From: Proteinivorax tanatarense
Lineage (GTDB): Bacteria; Bacillota; Proteinivoracia; Proteinivoracales; Proteinivoracaceae
Reading direction: 5' to 3'
Assembly (NCBI RefSeq): GCF_040267685.1
Contig: NZ_CP158367.1
Location: 1,302,001 to 1,366,000, forward strand
Length of the DNA: 64,000 nucleotides
In this document: positions 8,989-17,700 of the stretch, piece by piece
Numbering within the stretch: the first letter of the stretch is position 1
Layout of the letters: each line of letters begins with the position of its first letter
Program-made: the position numbers and the translations under genes
The notes under the pieces: generated by a model
Told to the model about the DNA's origin: nothing
Databases searched by the model: none
What the model saw: only the letters and a program-made list of their open reading frames with translations

Positions 8989-10083
8989 ATGAAGAGAAAG
9001 CAATCTCCTGATATTTTATTATTGATAGTTACAATGGCTCTCCTTGGCTTCGGCCTTGTTATGGTTTATAGTGCTAGCGCTATAATGGCGATGGCTAGGT
9101 ATGGTGATAGCTTTTATTTTTTGAAACGGCAAACGATATATGCACTGTTAGGTTTAGGTGCAATGTATATTTGCATTAACTTAAATTATTGGAAATGGAA
9201 AAAATTTATCAAACTTTTTTTCGTGCTAAATTTTGTGTTTTTAGTAGCGGTTATAATTCCTGGTGTAGGAGTGACGATCAACGATGCTACCAGATGGATC
9301 AATTTAGGGTTTATGAGGTTTCAACCATCTGATTTTACAAAGTTTGCTTTAATTTTATTTACAGCTAATTATTTAGCAGCACAAAAAGAAAGAATTTTAG
9401 ATTTTTTTTATGGCATAGTGCCGTTGTTGGTAATCCTAGGTATTTCCTTCGGTCTGATTATGTTACAGCCAGACCTTGGTACTGCTATTTCGTTGGCAGG
9501 AACTATAGGCATTATGTTATTCGCTGCTGGGGCAAAGTATAGACATTTATTATATATAGCGGTACCTGGTACTGCCCTAATGACATGGTTTGCTACTTCT
9601 GAGGAATATCGCCTGAGACGATTAACTACCTTTAGAGATCCATGGTCTGATGTAAGTGGGGCGGGTTGGCAAATTATTCAATCCCTTTATGGTATAGCTG
9701 GTGGTGGGTTGGTAGGTGTGGGGTTAGGAGCTAGCCGTCAGAAAAGTGGGTACCTTCCAGAAGCACAGACAGATTTTATTTATGCTATTATAGTTGAAGA
9801 GCTAGGGTTTATTGGAGGTGCTTTAGTAATTATTTTATTTGGTATTTTGGTTTGGAGAGGGTTAAGAACTGCAATTAAAGCTCCTGATAGTTTTGGTTGT
9901 TATTTAGCTATGGGAATGACTGTAATGATAGCCTTGCAAGTTATTATTAATATTGGAGTTGTTACATCAAGCATGCCTACTACAGGAATTACTTTGCCAC
10001 TTATTAGTTTTGGAGGAACGTCTTTAATCGTAACTTTAGCTAGTATTGGCATAGTGTTGAATGTCTCGAGATATTCGTACTGA
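8989..10083 (+). CDS. ftsW: FtsW/SpoVE-type SEDS peptidoglycan polymerase
   Basis: This is a SEDS-family glycosyltransferase that polymerises lipid II at the septum, working with the class B transpeptidase. The 364 residues contain about ten membrane segments. Recognisable motifs are GLVMVYSAS near the start, ATRWINLG, RFQPSDFTKFAL, LQPDLGTA and ITLPLISFGGTS near the end. By position it equals spoVE of B. subtilis; division FtsW and sporulation SpoVE cannot be told apart by sequence alone. murG, the usual next gene, is absent. Confidence 0.93.
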   Translation: MKRKQSPDILLLIVTMALLGFGLVMVYSASAIMAMARYGDSFYFLKRQTIYALLGLGAMYICINLNYWKWKKFIKLFFVLNFVFLVAVIIPGVGVTINDATRWINLGFMRFQPSDFTKFALILFTANYLAAQKERILDFFYGIVPLLVILGISFGLIMLQPDLGTAISLAGTIGIMLFAAGAKYRHLLYIAVPGTALMTWFATSEEYRLRRLTTFRDPWSDVSGAGWQIIQSLYGIAGGGLVGVGLGASRQKSGYLPEAQTDFIYAIIVEELGFIGGALVIILFGILVWRGLRTAIKAPDSFGCYLAMGMTVMIALQVIINIGVVTSSMPTTGITLPLISFGGTSLIVTLASIGIVLNVSRYSY

Positions 10084-10187
10084 CAGATGTTGATTTTTTT
10101 TTCACCTTATTGGGCCTATGACATAGAATATAAATGTAAGGCGGCAATAATTTTGCCATTTGACTTTTCAAAGGGGAGGCTTATAAG

Positions 10188-11450
10188 GTGGAAAAAATTG
10201 TTATAAAAGGTAAAAAACCGTTGATAGGAGAAGTTTCTATACCAGGGGCAAAAAATTCAGCTTTGCCTATTTTAGCTGCATCTATTCTAGCGGAAAAAGA
10301 ATGTATCATTTCAAATGTTCCATATTTAAAAGATGTATCTATGATGATAAAAATATTAGAGAGCTTAGGGATTAACTATAAAAGGGAAGCTGATAATGTA
10401 TACCTAGACTGTACAAAGTTGAACAACTGGGACGTCCCTGGGGAATTGGTAAGGACAATGAGATCTTCAATATTTCTAATGGGGCCCTTATTGGCTAAAT
10501 TTAAAAAAGTGAGAATTGCCTATCCTGGAGGCTGTGCTATAGGAACTAGGGCGATAGATTTACATTTAAAAGGGCTGACTAGTTTGGGCGCAGATATTAA
10601 TGAAAGGTTCGGGTATATTGAAGTAAAAGCCGATAAACTTAATGGGAATGAAATTTATCTTGACTACCCATCAGTAGGAGCTACAGAAAATATAATGATG
10701 GCTTCTACAAGAGCAGAAGGAACTACTATAATTAAAAACCCTGCTCGCGAACCAGAGATTATTGACTTACAAAATTTTCTTAACAAGTTAGGAGCAAATG
10801 TCAAAGGGGCAGGAACAGAAGAAATTAAGATAATTGGGTCTAAAGATGTCTTTACTAATCAGTGTCAACACTTTATAATCCCTGATAGAATCGTTGCAGG
10901 AACAGTAATGGTCGGGGCTGCAATGACGGGAGGAAATGTAAAAATCTACAATGTGATACCTTCCCATTTAGAATCCATAATAATAAAGCTTAAGGAAATG
11001 GGAGCAAAAATTACTAAAGATGTTAATAGTATACATGTGGAAGGTAAATTGCCTCTTAAAGCAGTAGAATTGATACGTACTGCTCCATACCCGGGGTTCC
11101 CAACTGATATGCAACCGCAGATGATGATAGCTCTGGCTATGGCTCAAGGTACGAGTTTGATAAGCGAAAATGTTTTTGATGGAAGATTTAAGCATGTAGG
11201 GGAATACAGACGTATGGGTGCTCAAATCAATACAGACAATAGAACAGCAGTAGTAAAAGGAGTGGATACTTTAAGAGGCGCATTAGTTGAAAGCTCTGAT
11301 TTGAGAGCGGGAGCTGCCCTTGTTTTAGGAGGTTTAGCTGCTGAAAATACTACTATAATAACTAATATTCATCATATCGACAGGGGATATGAACAAATTG
11401 AAGCACTTTTTAGCAGTTTAGGAGGAGAAATTAAAAGAGTTATGAGCTAA
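10188..11450 (+). CDS. murA: UDP-N-acetylglucosamine 1-carboxyvinyltransferase MurA
   Basis: MurA transfers enolpyruvate from PEP to UDP-GlcNAc, the first committed step of peptidoglycan synthesis. The 420-residue protein has the PEP-reactive cysteine C116 in YPGGCAIG (the fosfomycin target), the N-terminal PGAKNSALP motif and RAGAALVLGGL near the C-terminus. GTG 10188 follows a strong AAGGGGAGG site. A 104-base gap separates it from ftsW; it holds an imperfect GGCAAAATTATT-like hairpin but no clear terminator. The gene stands where murG and murC/murB usually lie. Confidence 0.96.
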   Translation: MEKIVIKGKKPLIGEVSIPGAKNSALPILAASILAEKECIISNVPYLKDVSMMIKILESLGINYKREADNVYLDCTKLNNWDVPGELVRTMRSSIFLMGPLLAKFKKVRIAYPGGCAIGTRAIDLHLKGLTSLGADINERFGYIEVKADKLNGNEIYLDYPSVGATENIMMASTRAEGTTIIKNPAREPEIIDLQNFLNKLGANVKGAGTEEIKIIGSKDVFTNQCQHFIIPDRIVAGTVMVGAAMTGGNVKIYNVIPSHLESIIIKLKEMGAKITKDVNSIHVEGKLPLKAVELIRTAPYPGFPTDMQPQMMIALAMAQGTSLISENVFDGRFKHVGEYRRMGAQINTDNRTAVVKGVDTLRGALVESSDLRAGAALVLGGLAAENTTIITNIHHIDRGYEQIEALFSSLGGEIKRVMS

Positions 11451-11466
11451 TCTTAGGGGGGAGAAA

Positions 11467-12246
11467 ATGCTAAACAAGAAAACTAACAAGCGAAATGTTG
11501 TTGAATTAACCCATAAACATAGTTTTAGAAAGTTAGAATTGGAAAAAAAGAAAGCAAGACGTCTAAAAATTTTTAAGAGTTCGGTTTCAATAATAGCAAT
11601 TATATTATTAATTTCATTAAGTATTTATGCATTTTTAAACTCCCCACTGGCCCTTATTACTGACATAGAAGTGCAGGGGAATTTCTTGTTGGATAAACAG
11701 GAAATTCTCGACACACTACCTAAAGTAGGACAAGCCAATTTTTATGCTAAAAGAAATGGATATTATGAAGAAATATTAAATGATGAAGTATTTATAAAAG
11801 AATTTACTGTTGATAGAAATATTTTCCACAGAACGGTTATAATAGATATTACAGAAAGAACCCCTTTATTTAAAACCGTTTATAATGATGAGGTGCACTT
11901 AGTATGTATTGAAGGTGTAATACTGCCAAATATTAAAGAACATCCTGTTCCTTATATAACTGGGATAGAAAACAGCGAACAGATTCCAGGCTTGGTAGAG
12001 GCTTTGTCAGAACTTGATGAAGAATTTGTTGAGACAATTTCAGAAATTAACATAACTAAGCCGAACAAAGTTCAGATGCAAACAGTGGATAATTTTACTA
12101 TAACTGTAGGTACATTAGACAGATTAACTAATAAACGAGCTTTAGAAGCTTCTCAATTAATGGATTTAAAAAAGAATAAAGGTAAGGAAGGGGTTATAGA
12201 TATAAGGGGAAGGGAAGTGACATATTCCCCATCAGGAGGAGAATAA
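11467..12246 (+). CDS. divIB: Cell division protein FtsQ/DivIB
   Basis: This is a bitopic division protein of 259 residues. A very basic cytoplasmic N-terminus (about 1-37) is followed by one membrane segment (about 38-57). Next comes an extracytoplasmic POTRA domain that begins with ITDIEVQGNFLLDKQEIL (about 64-130), then a beta domain with ITERTPLFKT. It belongs to the FtsL-DivIC-DivIB complex. ATG 11467 follows a TTAGGGGGGAG site, and TTG of the next gene follows its stop after one base. Confidence 0.92.
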   Translation: MLNKKTNKRNVVELTHKHSFRKLELEKKKARRLKIFKSSVSIIAIILLISLSIYAFLNSPLALITDIEVQGNFLLDKQEILDTLPKVGQANFYAKRNGYYEEILNDEVFIKEFTVDRNIFHRTVIIDITERTPLFKTVYNDEVHLVCIEGVILPNIKEHPVPYITGIENSEQIPGLVEALSELDEEFVETISEINITKPNKVQMQTVDNFTITVGTLDRLTNKRALEASQLMDLKKNKGKEGVIDIRGREVTYSPSGGE

Positions 12247-12247
12247 C

Positions 12248-12973
12248 TTGAAAATTAAAGGTACATCTACAGTTATGTTGACATCAATTTGTGTGGTGTT
12301 AGGCTTTATGATAGCAGTTAACTTAAGAACTCAAAAAGATGTTAACTTTGCCTATGGTATGCGTGAAATGGAGATGCGTTCTAAGTTTTTTGAGCTTATA
12401 GATAATAAAGAGACTTTAAAAAAAGAGAATAAACTTCTCTCTCAGCAAATTAGATTGTATGAGCAAAAAGCAGCCAAAGGCGAAGACAGTGTTGACATTT
12501 TGGTAGATGAACTAAATAAGGCAAGGGTGTTGGCAGGATTAACTGATGTAAAAGGTCCTGGTGTAAAAGTGGAGATTAACGACAATAAAAAAGGTTATAA
12601 TTATCAAGGGGATCCAAATTCAAATATTGTCCATGACGAGGATTTATTAATGACTGTTAACACTCTGTTGGCGGCAGGTGCTGAAGCAGTAGCTGTTAAT
12701 GGTCAACGAATTACATCCTTTTCAGAAATAAGCTGTGCAGGACCAGTTATCTTAGTTAATCAAACTCGCTTAGCACCACCTTATGTTATAACTGCTATAG
12801 GAGATTCCAGTTCTCTTAAGACTTCTTTGCTTATGCCAGGAGGGATAGCAGATAACCTGGCCTTTTGGGGTATAGATGTCAAAGTAAACACCAAAGAAGA
12901 AGTGAGTGTTCCTGCTTTTAAGGGAAATATTGAAATAGAACATGCTGAGTACTCAACTGAGGAGGAAGAATGA
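12248..12973 (+). CDS. DUF881 family protein (YlxW/YlxX-like)
   Basis: This is a 241-residue DUF881 protein with an N-terminal membrane segment (about 5-25). A coiled-coil region (about 38-75) and the conserved C-terminal domain follow: VKGPGVKVEINDN, EDLLMTVNTLLAAGAEAVAVNGQRI and PPYVITAIGD. The biochemical role is unknown. The family sits in the divIB-ftsA interval in many Firmicutes; B. subtilis has two copies (ylxW, ylxX) and this cluster has one. It starts at TTG 12248 after GGAGGAG and overlaps sbp by 4 bases. Confidence 0.88.
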   Translation: MKIKGTSTVMLTSICVVLGFMIAVNLRTQKDVNFAYGMREMEMRSKFFELIDNKETLKKENKLLSQQIRLYEQKAAKGEDSVDILVDELNKARVLAGLTDVKGPGVKVEINDNKKGYNYQGDPNSNIVHDEDLLMTVNTLLAAGAEAVAVNGQRITSFSEISCAGPVILVNQTRLAPPYVITAIGDSSSLKTSLLMPGGIADNLAFWGIDVKVNTKEEVSVPAFKGNIEIEHAEYSTEEEE

Positions 12974-13323
12974 TGTTTCCAATATTAGGACTTTTCTTTG
13001 GGTTTTTAGTAGGTTGGGTTTCTAGTATAACTATACCTGTAGAATATGCCCATTATCTTTCTATTGCACTTTTAGCGGGACTAGATTCGATATTTGGTGG
13101 AGTTCGCTCACATTTAGTTGGGGATTTTGATATGCAGGTTTTTTTTACGGGTTTTTTTGGGAACATCCTTCTAGCATCAGCTATAACTGTGATGGGGCAA
13201 TGGTTGGGAGTGGAATTATATTTAGCAGTAGTTATTGTATTTATGTTCAGGTTGTTTAAGAATCTAGCTATTATAAGACGAATTACATTAAAAAATTACA
13301 TTAAGTCAAAAAAAAACTATTAA
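12970..13323 (+). CDS. sbp: Small basic protein Sbp (DUF1290)
   Basis: This is a 117-residue membrane protein with three or four hydrophobic segments and a basic C-terminus (RRITLKNYIKSKKNY). It matches the DUF1290 small basic protein family found between the DUF881 gene and ftsA in Bacillus and Clostridia (signature LSIALLAGLDSIFGGVRS). Its function is not known. The ATG overlaps the stop of the DUF881 gene, with GGAGGAAG as the ribosome site, so translation is probably coupled. Confidence 0.88.
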   Translation: MMFPILGLFFGFLVGWVSSITIPVEYAHYLSIALLAGLDSIFGGVRSHLVGDFDMQVFFTGFFGNILLASAITVMGQWLGVELYLAVVIVFMFRLFKNLAIIRRITLKNYIKSKKNY

Positions 13324-13327
13324 ATTA

Positions 13328-13355
13328 AAAGGGAAATATGTATTATGTGTTGAAT
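13328..13355 (+). promoter_or_regulatory. SigH-like promoter upstream of ftsAZ
   Basis: AAAGGGAAA (13328-13336), 12 bases, then GTTGAAT (13349-13355). The SigH consensus is RnAGGAwww, 11-12 bases, RnnGAAT; there is one mismatch in the -35 box and a full match in the -10 box. It lies about 40 bases before the ftsA start. In B. subtilis ftsAZ has a SigH promoter that raises FtsZ at the onset of sporulation (established knowledge). Confidence 0.55.
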
Positions 13356-13393
13356 TAATTATGTGTGAGAAATAACCTGGGGAGGTGAAGTAA

Positions 13394-14614
13394 TTGTCTA
13401 GAAAAACTAAGTCGATAGTTGCCAGTTTAGATATTGGCACTTCAAATACACGAATCATTGTAGGAGAAATAAGTGAAGATAGAAATGTAAACATCATAGG
13501 TATTGGACGTAGTGAGTCCCTAGGTTTGCGAAAAGGAACTATAGTTGACTTAGATAATACGGTTCGTTCAATTAAAGAAGCTGTTGATCAAGCTGAAAGA
13601 ATGGTAGGGATCAATATAGATTCTGTCTATGTAGGCGTTTCTAGTGCACATGTCCAAGTAATGAAAAACCGTGGTGTTGTAGCTGTTTCAAACGATGATA
13701 AAGAAATTACTAGACAAGATTATGATAGGGCTTTAGATGGTGCAGGGGTAGTAGCTATTCCCCCTGAAATGGAAATAATAGAAATAGTTCCAACAAACTT
13801 TATAGTTGATGGGTATGATGGAATAAAAGACCCTATTGGTATGATAGGAGTAAGGTTGGAAGTAGATGCATTGATAATGTTAGCAAAATCTACAGTAATG
13901 AAAAATTTAACTAAATGTGTACAAAGGGCTGAGCTAGGGATAAGTGGATATGTAGTAAGCAATTTAGCTTCTTCTGATGTAGCATTAAATGATGATGAGA
14001 AAGAACTAGGTGCTGTACTTATTGACATTGGTGGAGGTACAACAGAAATATCTGTTTTTCAAAACGGGTCTTTAGCCAAAAAGAGTGTTATCCCTATAGG
14101 GGGAGGACATATATCTAGTGATATTTCTCAAGGGTTAAAAGTGCCATTAGCAGAAGGCGAAAAAATAAAGTTAAAGTATGGCACAACTATATATCCAGGA
14201 GAAGGACAAAATCCTTCTTTTGAAGTAACCACTGTGGGAAAGAAAACTGAAGAAATTAGCGTGGAAACTCTAGTGGGAGTTATCGAACCAAGAGTTCAAG
14301 AAATATTTTACATGGTTAATAAAGAGCTTTCTGAAATGGGATATAATGATGAACTGCCTGGTGGTGTCGTATTAACTGGAGGGGTTGCTTCTTTAGAAGG
14401 GATAGATAGTATAGCTCAAGTTCAACTTGGTAACTCAGTGCGAATTTATCAGCCTGAGTTTATTGGTGTTGCTGATCCAACCTATACTACTGGAGTAGGT
14501 ATTATTAAACAAGCAGTTGGTAATGTAGATGAATCCGTTCCAGTGATAAAAGAAAAGAAGTCAGTTAGTATTATAGACAAAATAAAAGACCTATTTAATG
14601 ATTTTTTCGGCTAA
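13394..14614 (+). CDS. ftsA: Cell division protein FtsA
   Basis: FtsA is an actin-fold ATPase that tethers FtsZ filaments to the membrane. The 406-residue protein has VASLDIGTSNTRIIVGE (phosphate 1), the SHS2/1C region (VGVSSAHVQ), LIDIGGGTTEISVF (phosphate 2) and VVLTGGVASLEG (adenosine motif). It ends in a short amphipathic tail (IIDKIKDLFNDFFG) that fits a membrane-targeting helix. TTG 13394 is 6 bases after GGAGGTG. It is followed by ftsZ after 18 bases. Confidence 0.97.
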   Translation: MSRKTKSIVASLDIGTSNTRIIVGEISEDRNVNIIGIGRSESLGLRKGTIVDLDNTVRSIKEAVDQAERMVGINIDSVYVGVSSAHVQVMKNRGVVAVSNDDKEITRQDYDRALDGAGVVAIPPEMEIIEIVPTNFIVDGYDGIKDPIGMIGVRLEVDALIMLAKSTVMKNLTKCVQRAELGISGYVVSNLASSDVALNDDEKELGAVLIDIGGGTTEISVFQNGSLAKKSVIPIGGGHISSDISQGLKVPLAEGEKIKLKYGTTIYPGEGQNPSFEVTTVGKKTEEISVETLVGVIEPRVQEIFYMVNKELSEMGYNDELPGGVVLTGGVASLEGIDSIAQVQLGNSVRIYQPEFIGVADPTYTTGVGIIKQAVGNVDESVPVIKEKKSVSIIDKIKDLFNDFFG

Positions 14615-14632
14615 TAGGGAGGAGGACTTGCT

Positions 14633-15688
14633 ATGTTAGAGTTTGATATGGACATGGAACAATTTGCTCAAATTAAAGTTATAGGAGTAGGCGGTGGAGG
14701 TAGCAACGCTGTTAATAGAATGATTAGCTCTGGGTTAAAAGGTGTTGACTTCGTAGTTGTTAATACAGATGCACAAGCCTTACATAATTCTCAAGCAGAT
14801 GAAAAACTTCAGATTGGTGAGAAGGTTACAAAAGGGCTTGGAGCTGGTGCCAATCCAGATATTGGAAGGCAATCTGCTGAAGAAAACAGAGAAGAAATTG
14901 CTAATGCACTAAAAGGTGCTGATATGGTTTTTGTGACCGCTGGTATGGGTGGCGGTACTGGTACTGGTGCAGCTCCAATAGTTGCAGAGGTTGCAAAAGA
15001 GATGGGAGCTTTAACAGTAGGTGTGGCGACAAAACCTTTTCTTTTTGAAGGAAGAAAAAGACAAAAATTTGCCCAAAAAGGGATAGAAAACCTTAAAGAA
15101 AAGGTGGATACTTTAATTGTTATCCCTAATGATAGGCTATTACAAGTGATTGAAAAGAAAACACCAATTACTGAGGCCTTTAAAATAGCAGATGATGTTT
15201 TATTACAAGGTGTTCAAGGTATTTCTGATTTGATAGCTGTACCAGGTTTGATAAACTTAGACTTTGCTGATGTTAAAACAATTATGCAAAATACAGGTTC
15301 TGCTTTGATGGGGATTGGAATGGCCAGTGGCGAAAAGAGAGCAGAAGATGCTGCTAATCAAGCTGTTTCATCACCTCTTCTTGAAACTTCTATAGATGGG
15401 GCAAAGGGAGTATTATTGAACATAACTGGTGGAGATAATCTTGGCTTACATGAGGTACAAGAAGCTGCCAGTGCTGTTGAGCAATATGTAGATGATGATG
15501 CTAATATCATTTTTGGTGCTGTTATTGATGAATCTTTAAAGGATGAAATAAAGGTAACTGTTATTGCCACAGGTTTTGATGAAGAAAAAAGGAGTCAACC
15601 AGATAAACCTAAGGATTGGGATGTAAAAACATTCCAAGAAGATGACTTTGATGTGCCGGCATATCTAAGGAAAAAAGCTACAAAATAA
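14633..15688 (+). CDS. ftsZ: Cell division protein FtsZ
   Basis: FtsZ is a tubulin-like GTPase forming the division ring. The 351-residue protein has [17 protein letters not shown], the GTP-binding [10 protein letters not shown] signature, the T7-loop region [11 protein letters not shown], and a short linker. It ends in a conserved C-terminal peptide (DVPAYLRKK) that binds FtsA and other partners. ATG 14633 follows GGGAGGAGG. It closes the dcw cluster and is followed by a strong terminator. Confidence 0.98.
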   Translation: MLEFDMDMEQFAQIKVIGVGGGGSNAVNRMISSGLKGVDFVVVNTDAQALHNSQADEKLQIGEKVTKGLGAGANPDIGRQSAEENREEIANALKGADMVFVTAGMGGGTGTGAAPIVAEVAKEMGALTVGVATKPFLFEGRKRQKFAQKGIENLKEKVDTLIVIPNDRLLQVIEKKTPITEAFKIADDVLLQGVQGISDLIAVPGLINLDFADVKTIMQNTGSALMGIGMASGEKRAEDAANQAVSSPLLETSIDGAKGVLLNITGGDNLGLHEVQEAASAVEQYVDDDANIIFGAVIDESLKDEIKVTVIATGFDEEKRSQPDKPKDWDVKTFQEDDFDVPAYLRKKATK

Positions 15689-15702
15689 TTGACATGAAAG
15701 TT

Positions 15703-15746
15703 AAAAGAGCTTAGCCATATTATATTTGGCTAAGCTCTTTTTTTGA
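15703..15746 (+). terminator. Rho-independent terminator after ftsZ
   Basis: A 15-bp stem (15703-15717 with 15727-15741, core AGAGCTTAGCCA / TGGCTAAGCTCT) is followed by a T run to 15744. It ends the dcw transcript before the sporulation genes. Confidence 0.9.
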
Positions 15747-15757
15747 GCACAAGTAGT

Positions 15758-15764
15758 TGTCGAA
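15758..15764 (+). promoter_or_regulatory. Spo0A box (0A box) upstream of spoIIGA
   Basis: TGTCGAA matches the Spo0A-binding consensus TGTCGAA exactly. It lies 117 bases before the spoIIGA start. In B. subtilis the spoIIG operon is activated by phosphorylated Spo0A through such boxes. Confidence 0.55.
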
Positions 15765-15820
15765 TATTAGTTATTATTAGTCAACTTTCTATGTTATTTT
15801 TACCCCTCAAAAAACATGTA

Positions 15821-15848
15821 ATGACAATTTTCTTAGTAAAGATATGTT
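15821..15848 (+). promoter_or_regulatory. Candidate SigA promoter of the spoIIGA-sigE operon
   Basis: ATGACA (15821-15826), 16 bases, then TATGTT (15843-15848), about 60 bases downstream of the 0A box and 30 bases before the start codon. The boxes are imperfect, as expected for an activator-dependent promoter. Confidence 0.4.
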
Positions 15849-15880
15849 AGCATATGCTTATACCAAAGGGGGGAAGTATA

Positions 15881-16759
15881 ATGACCCTTTACCTAGATTT
15901 AACACTAATTTTAAATGGCATAGTTTGTTGGATTGCCTTTAGCATAACAGAATTTGTTTTAAATTTTCCAGCTAATAAAGGTAGAAAATTGCTAGCATGT
16001 GTATTAGGAAGCTTCTATGTAATTTTATACCTTGCGTGGTATAGTTTAGCAGACATCCTTTTATTGAAGCTTAGTTTTGTTATGCTAACGGTACTTGTTT
16101 GTTTTGGATACTATTCATTTAAAAGGTTGTTAGAACAAACAGCTTGCGTTATAGTTTTTACAGCATCTTTTTCGGGTCTCTTGTTTATGGTAATGACTAG
16201 TTTAAGCAACGGCAAAATGGCGATGCCCAATCCATATATTGATTTAAAAAACTTTTTATATTTAACGATTTTTTTAGCCTCTTTTGTAATAATTCCTCCC
16301 TTTTTTAGAGTATTTATATTAAATATAAAGAGATTAACTACTAGTGAAAAAATGACATATGAATTGGAGGTGTGGTTAAATAACAAAACAATTAAAATAA
16401 ATGGGTTCGTTGATACAGGAAATAGTTTAGTCGATCCGATAAGTAATTTACCGGTAATAATAGTTGATAGACAAGTTTTAAAAGGGAAATTGTCATCAAA
16501 ATGGGACAATTGGCTAGAAAGTGGGAAAAGTTGGAATGTGCCAGATTGTGATCTAAAGATTAGGTATGTTCCCGTAAATACTATAGCTGGCACATCTCTC
16601 ATGATAATATTTAAACCACAAAAGGTGTTTCTAGTGGTAGGGGATAAAAAAAGAAAAGTTAAAGCTTTGGTGGGAGTAAATCCTCAAAATGACAAAATGG
16701 TGCCAGGTTTTGAAGCATTGATACATCCAAGCATTTTATGCAATATAGATAACTTATAG
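15881..16759 (+). CDS. spoIIGA: Sigma-E processing peptidase SpoIIGA
   Basis: SpoIIGA is a membrane aspartic protease that cleaves the pro-sequence of SigE in the mother cell after signalling from the forespore. The N-terminal half has about five membrane segments. The C-terminal half holds the retropepsin-like motif GFVDTGN with D178 as the predicted catalytic Asp, and later AGTSLMIIFKP and KALVGVNP. The frame is open from 15854, but ATG 15881 has the AAGGGGGGAAG site, giving 292 residues starting MTLYLDLTLILNG. It is directly followed by its substrate gene sigE. Confidence 0.94.
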   Translation: MTLYLDLTLILNGIVCWIAFSITEFVLNFPANKGRKLLACVLGSFYVILYLAWYSLADILLLKLSFVMLTVLVCFGYYSFKRLLEQTACVIVFTASFSGLLFMVMTSLSNGKMAMPNPYIDLKNFLYLTIFLASFVIIPPFFRVFILNIKRLTTSEKMTYELEVWLNNKTIKINGFVDTGNSLVDPISNLPVIIVDRQVLKGKLSSKWDNWLESGKSWNVPDCDLKIRYVPVNTIAGTSLMIIFKPQKVFLVVGDKKRKVKALVGVNPQNDKMVPGFEALIHPSILCNIDNL

Positions 16760-16788
16760 GCGCTTTAAAATTATAGAGGAGGGTTATA

Positions 16789-17520
16789 ATGTCAAAGATT
16801 TATAGAATTTTTAAGTTGAGATGGAGGCTATTTCTTACTGGTATATATGCCAAGCTTGGGCTATTAAAGAATTATGTCCACTTTGTAGGAAGTACAGAAG
16901 CTTTACCTCCACCTCTTTCAAAAGATGAAGAAAGTTATTTAATGGAGAAGTTGAAAAAAGGTGATGAAGCTGTTAAACAACTATTAATTGAACATAATCT
17001 AAGATTAGTTGTATACATAGGGAGAAAATTTGAAAACACAGGCATAAATATAGAAGATTTAGTATCTATTGGAACCATTGGACTAATAAAAGCGGTAAAC
17101 ACTTTTGATCCTGAAAAGAAAATTAAGTTAGCTACTTATGCATCAAAGTGTATCGAAAATGAAATTTTAATGTATTTAAGAAGGAACAATAAAATAAAGT
17201 CTGAAGTTTCTTTTGATGAACCATTAAATATAGATTGGGATGGGAATGAATTGCTATTGTCCGATGTTCTAGGAACAGAAGCAGATTTAGTTCATAAAGA
17301 TTTAGAGCAAGAAGTAAACCGTGAACTGCTCTCCAAAGCACTAGTCAAGTTAAACAAAAGAGAACAAAAAATAATGATTTTAAGGTTTGGTTTAGCTGAC
17401 GGGCTAATTAGAACACAGAAAGATGTAGCCCAGATTTTAGGGATATCTCAATCTTATATTTCTAGGCTAGAAAAAAAGATTATATCAAGATTACAAAAAG
17501 AAATAAAAAAAATGGAATGA
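16789..17520 (+). CDS. sigE: RNA polymerase sporulation sigma factor SigE (pro-SigE)
   Basis: SigE is the first mother-cell sigma factor of sporulation. The 243-residue protein has an N-terminal pro-sequence (about 1-30, rich in Arg/Lys and aromatic residues) before the conserved [15 protein letters not shown], matching the membrane-bound pro-SigE layout. Region 2 is seen as [22 protein letters not shown] and [15 protein letters not shown]; region 4 has an HTH near [21 protein letters not shown]. It is probably co-transcribed with spoIIGA. Confidence 0.97.
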   Translation: MSKIYRIFKLRWRLFLTGIYAKLGLLKNYVHFVGSTEALPPPLSKDEESYLMEKLKKGDEAVKQLLIEHNLRLVVYIGRKFENTGINIEDLVSIGTIGLIKAVNTFDPEKKIKLATYASKCIENEILMYLRRNNKIKSEVSFDEPLNIDWDGNELLLSDVLGTEADLVHKDLEQEVNRELLSKALVKLNKREQKIMILRFGLADGLIRTQKDVAQILGISQSYISRLEKKIISRLQKEIKKME

Positions 17521-17550
17521 GGCGAATTATGTTCGTCTCTTTTTTTTTTT
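17519..17550 (+). terminator. Terminator after sigE
   Basis: GAGGCGAA (17519-17526) pairs with TTCGTCTC (17532-17539, one G-U pair), followed by about 11 T residues. It overlaps the sigE stop codon. Confidence 0.85.
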
Positions 17551-17639
17551 AGCAAAAAAAGGAATGGAAACCTAGGTTTAGAATTTGGAAAACGAGGAAA
17601 CATAAAAACATATTAAATTTATTACCAAAAATGTAAATT

Positions 17640-17668
17640 GCATATTTGAAAGAGGTAGGGTAATAAAT
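17640..17668 (+). promoter_or_regulatory. Candidate SigF/SigG-type promoter upstream of sigG
   Basis: GCATA (17640-17644) fits the forespore sigma -35 box. After 14 bases GGTAATAAAT (17659-17668) resembles the SigF -10 box with one mismatch and spacing one or two bases short. sigG is known to be transcribed by SigF and by SigG itself. Confidence 0.4.
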
Positions 17669-17700
17669 AAATATATCAACTAACTTAGGAGGACTTGACC

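Noticed and set aside
16111-16602. 163-residue minus-strand frame inside spoIIGA
   Set aside because: Antisense to a recognised gene with its own ribosome site and operon context; no domain visible.
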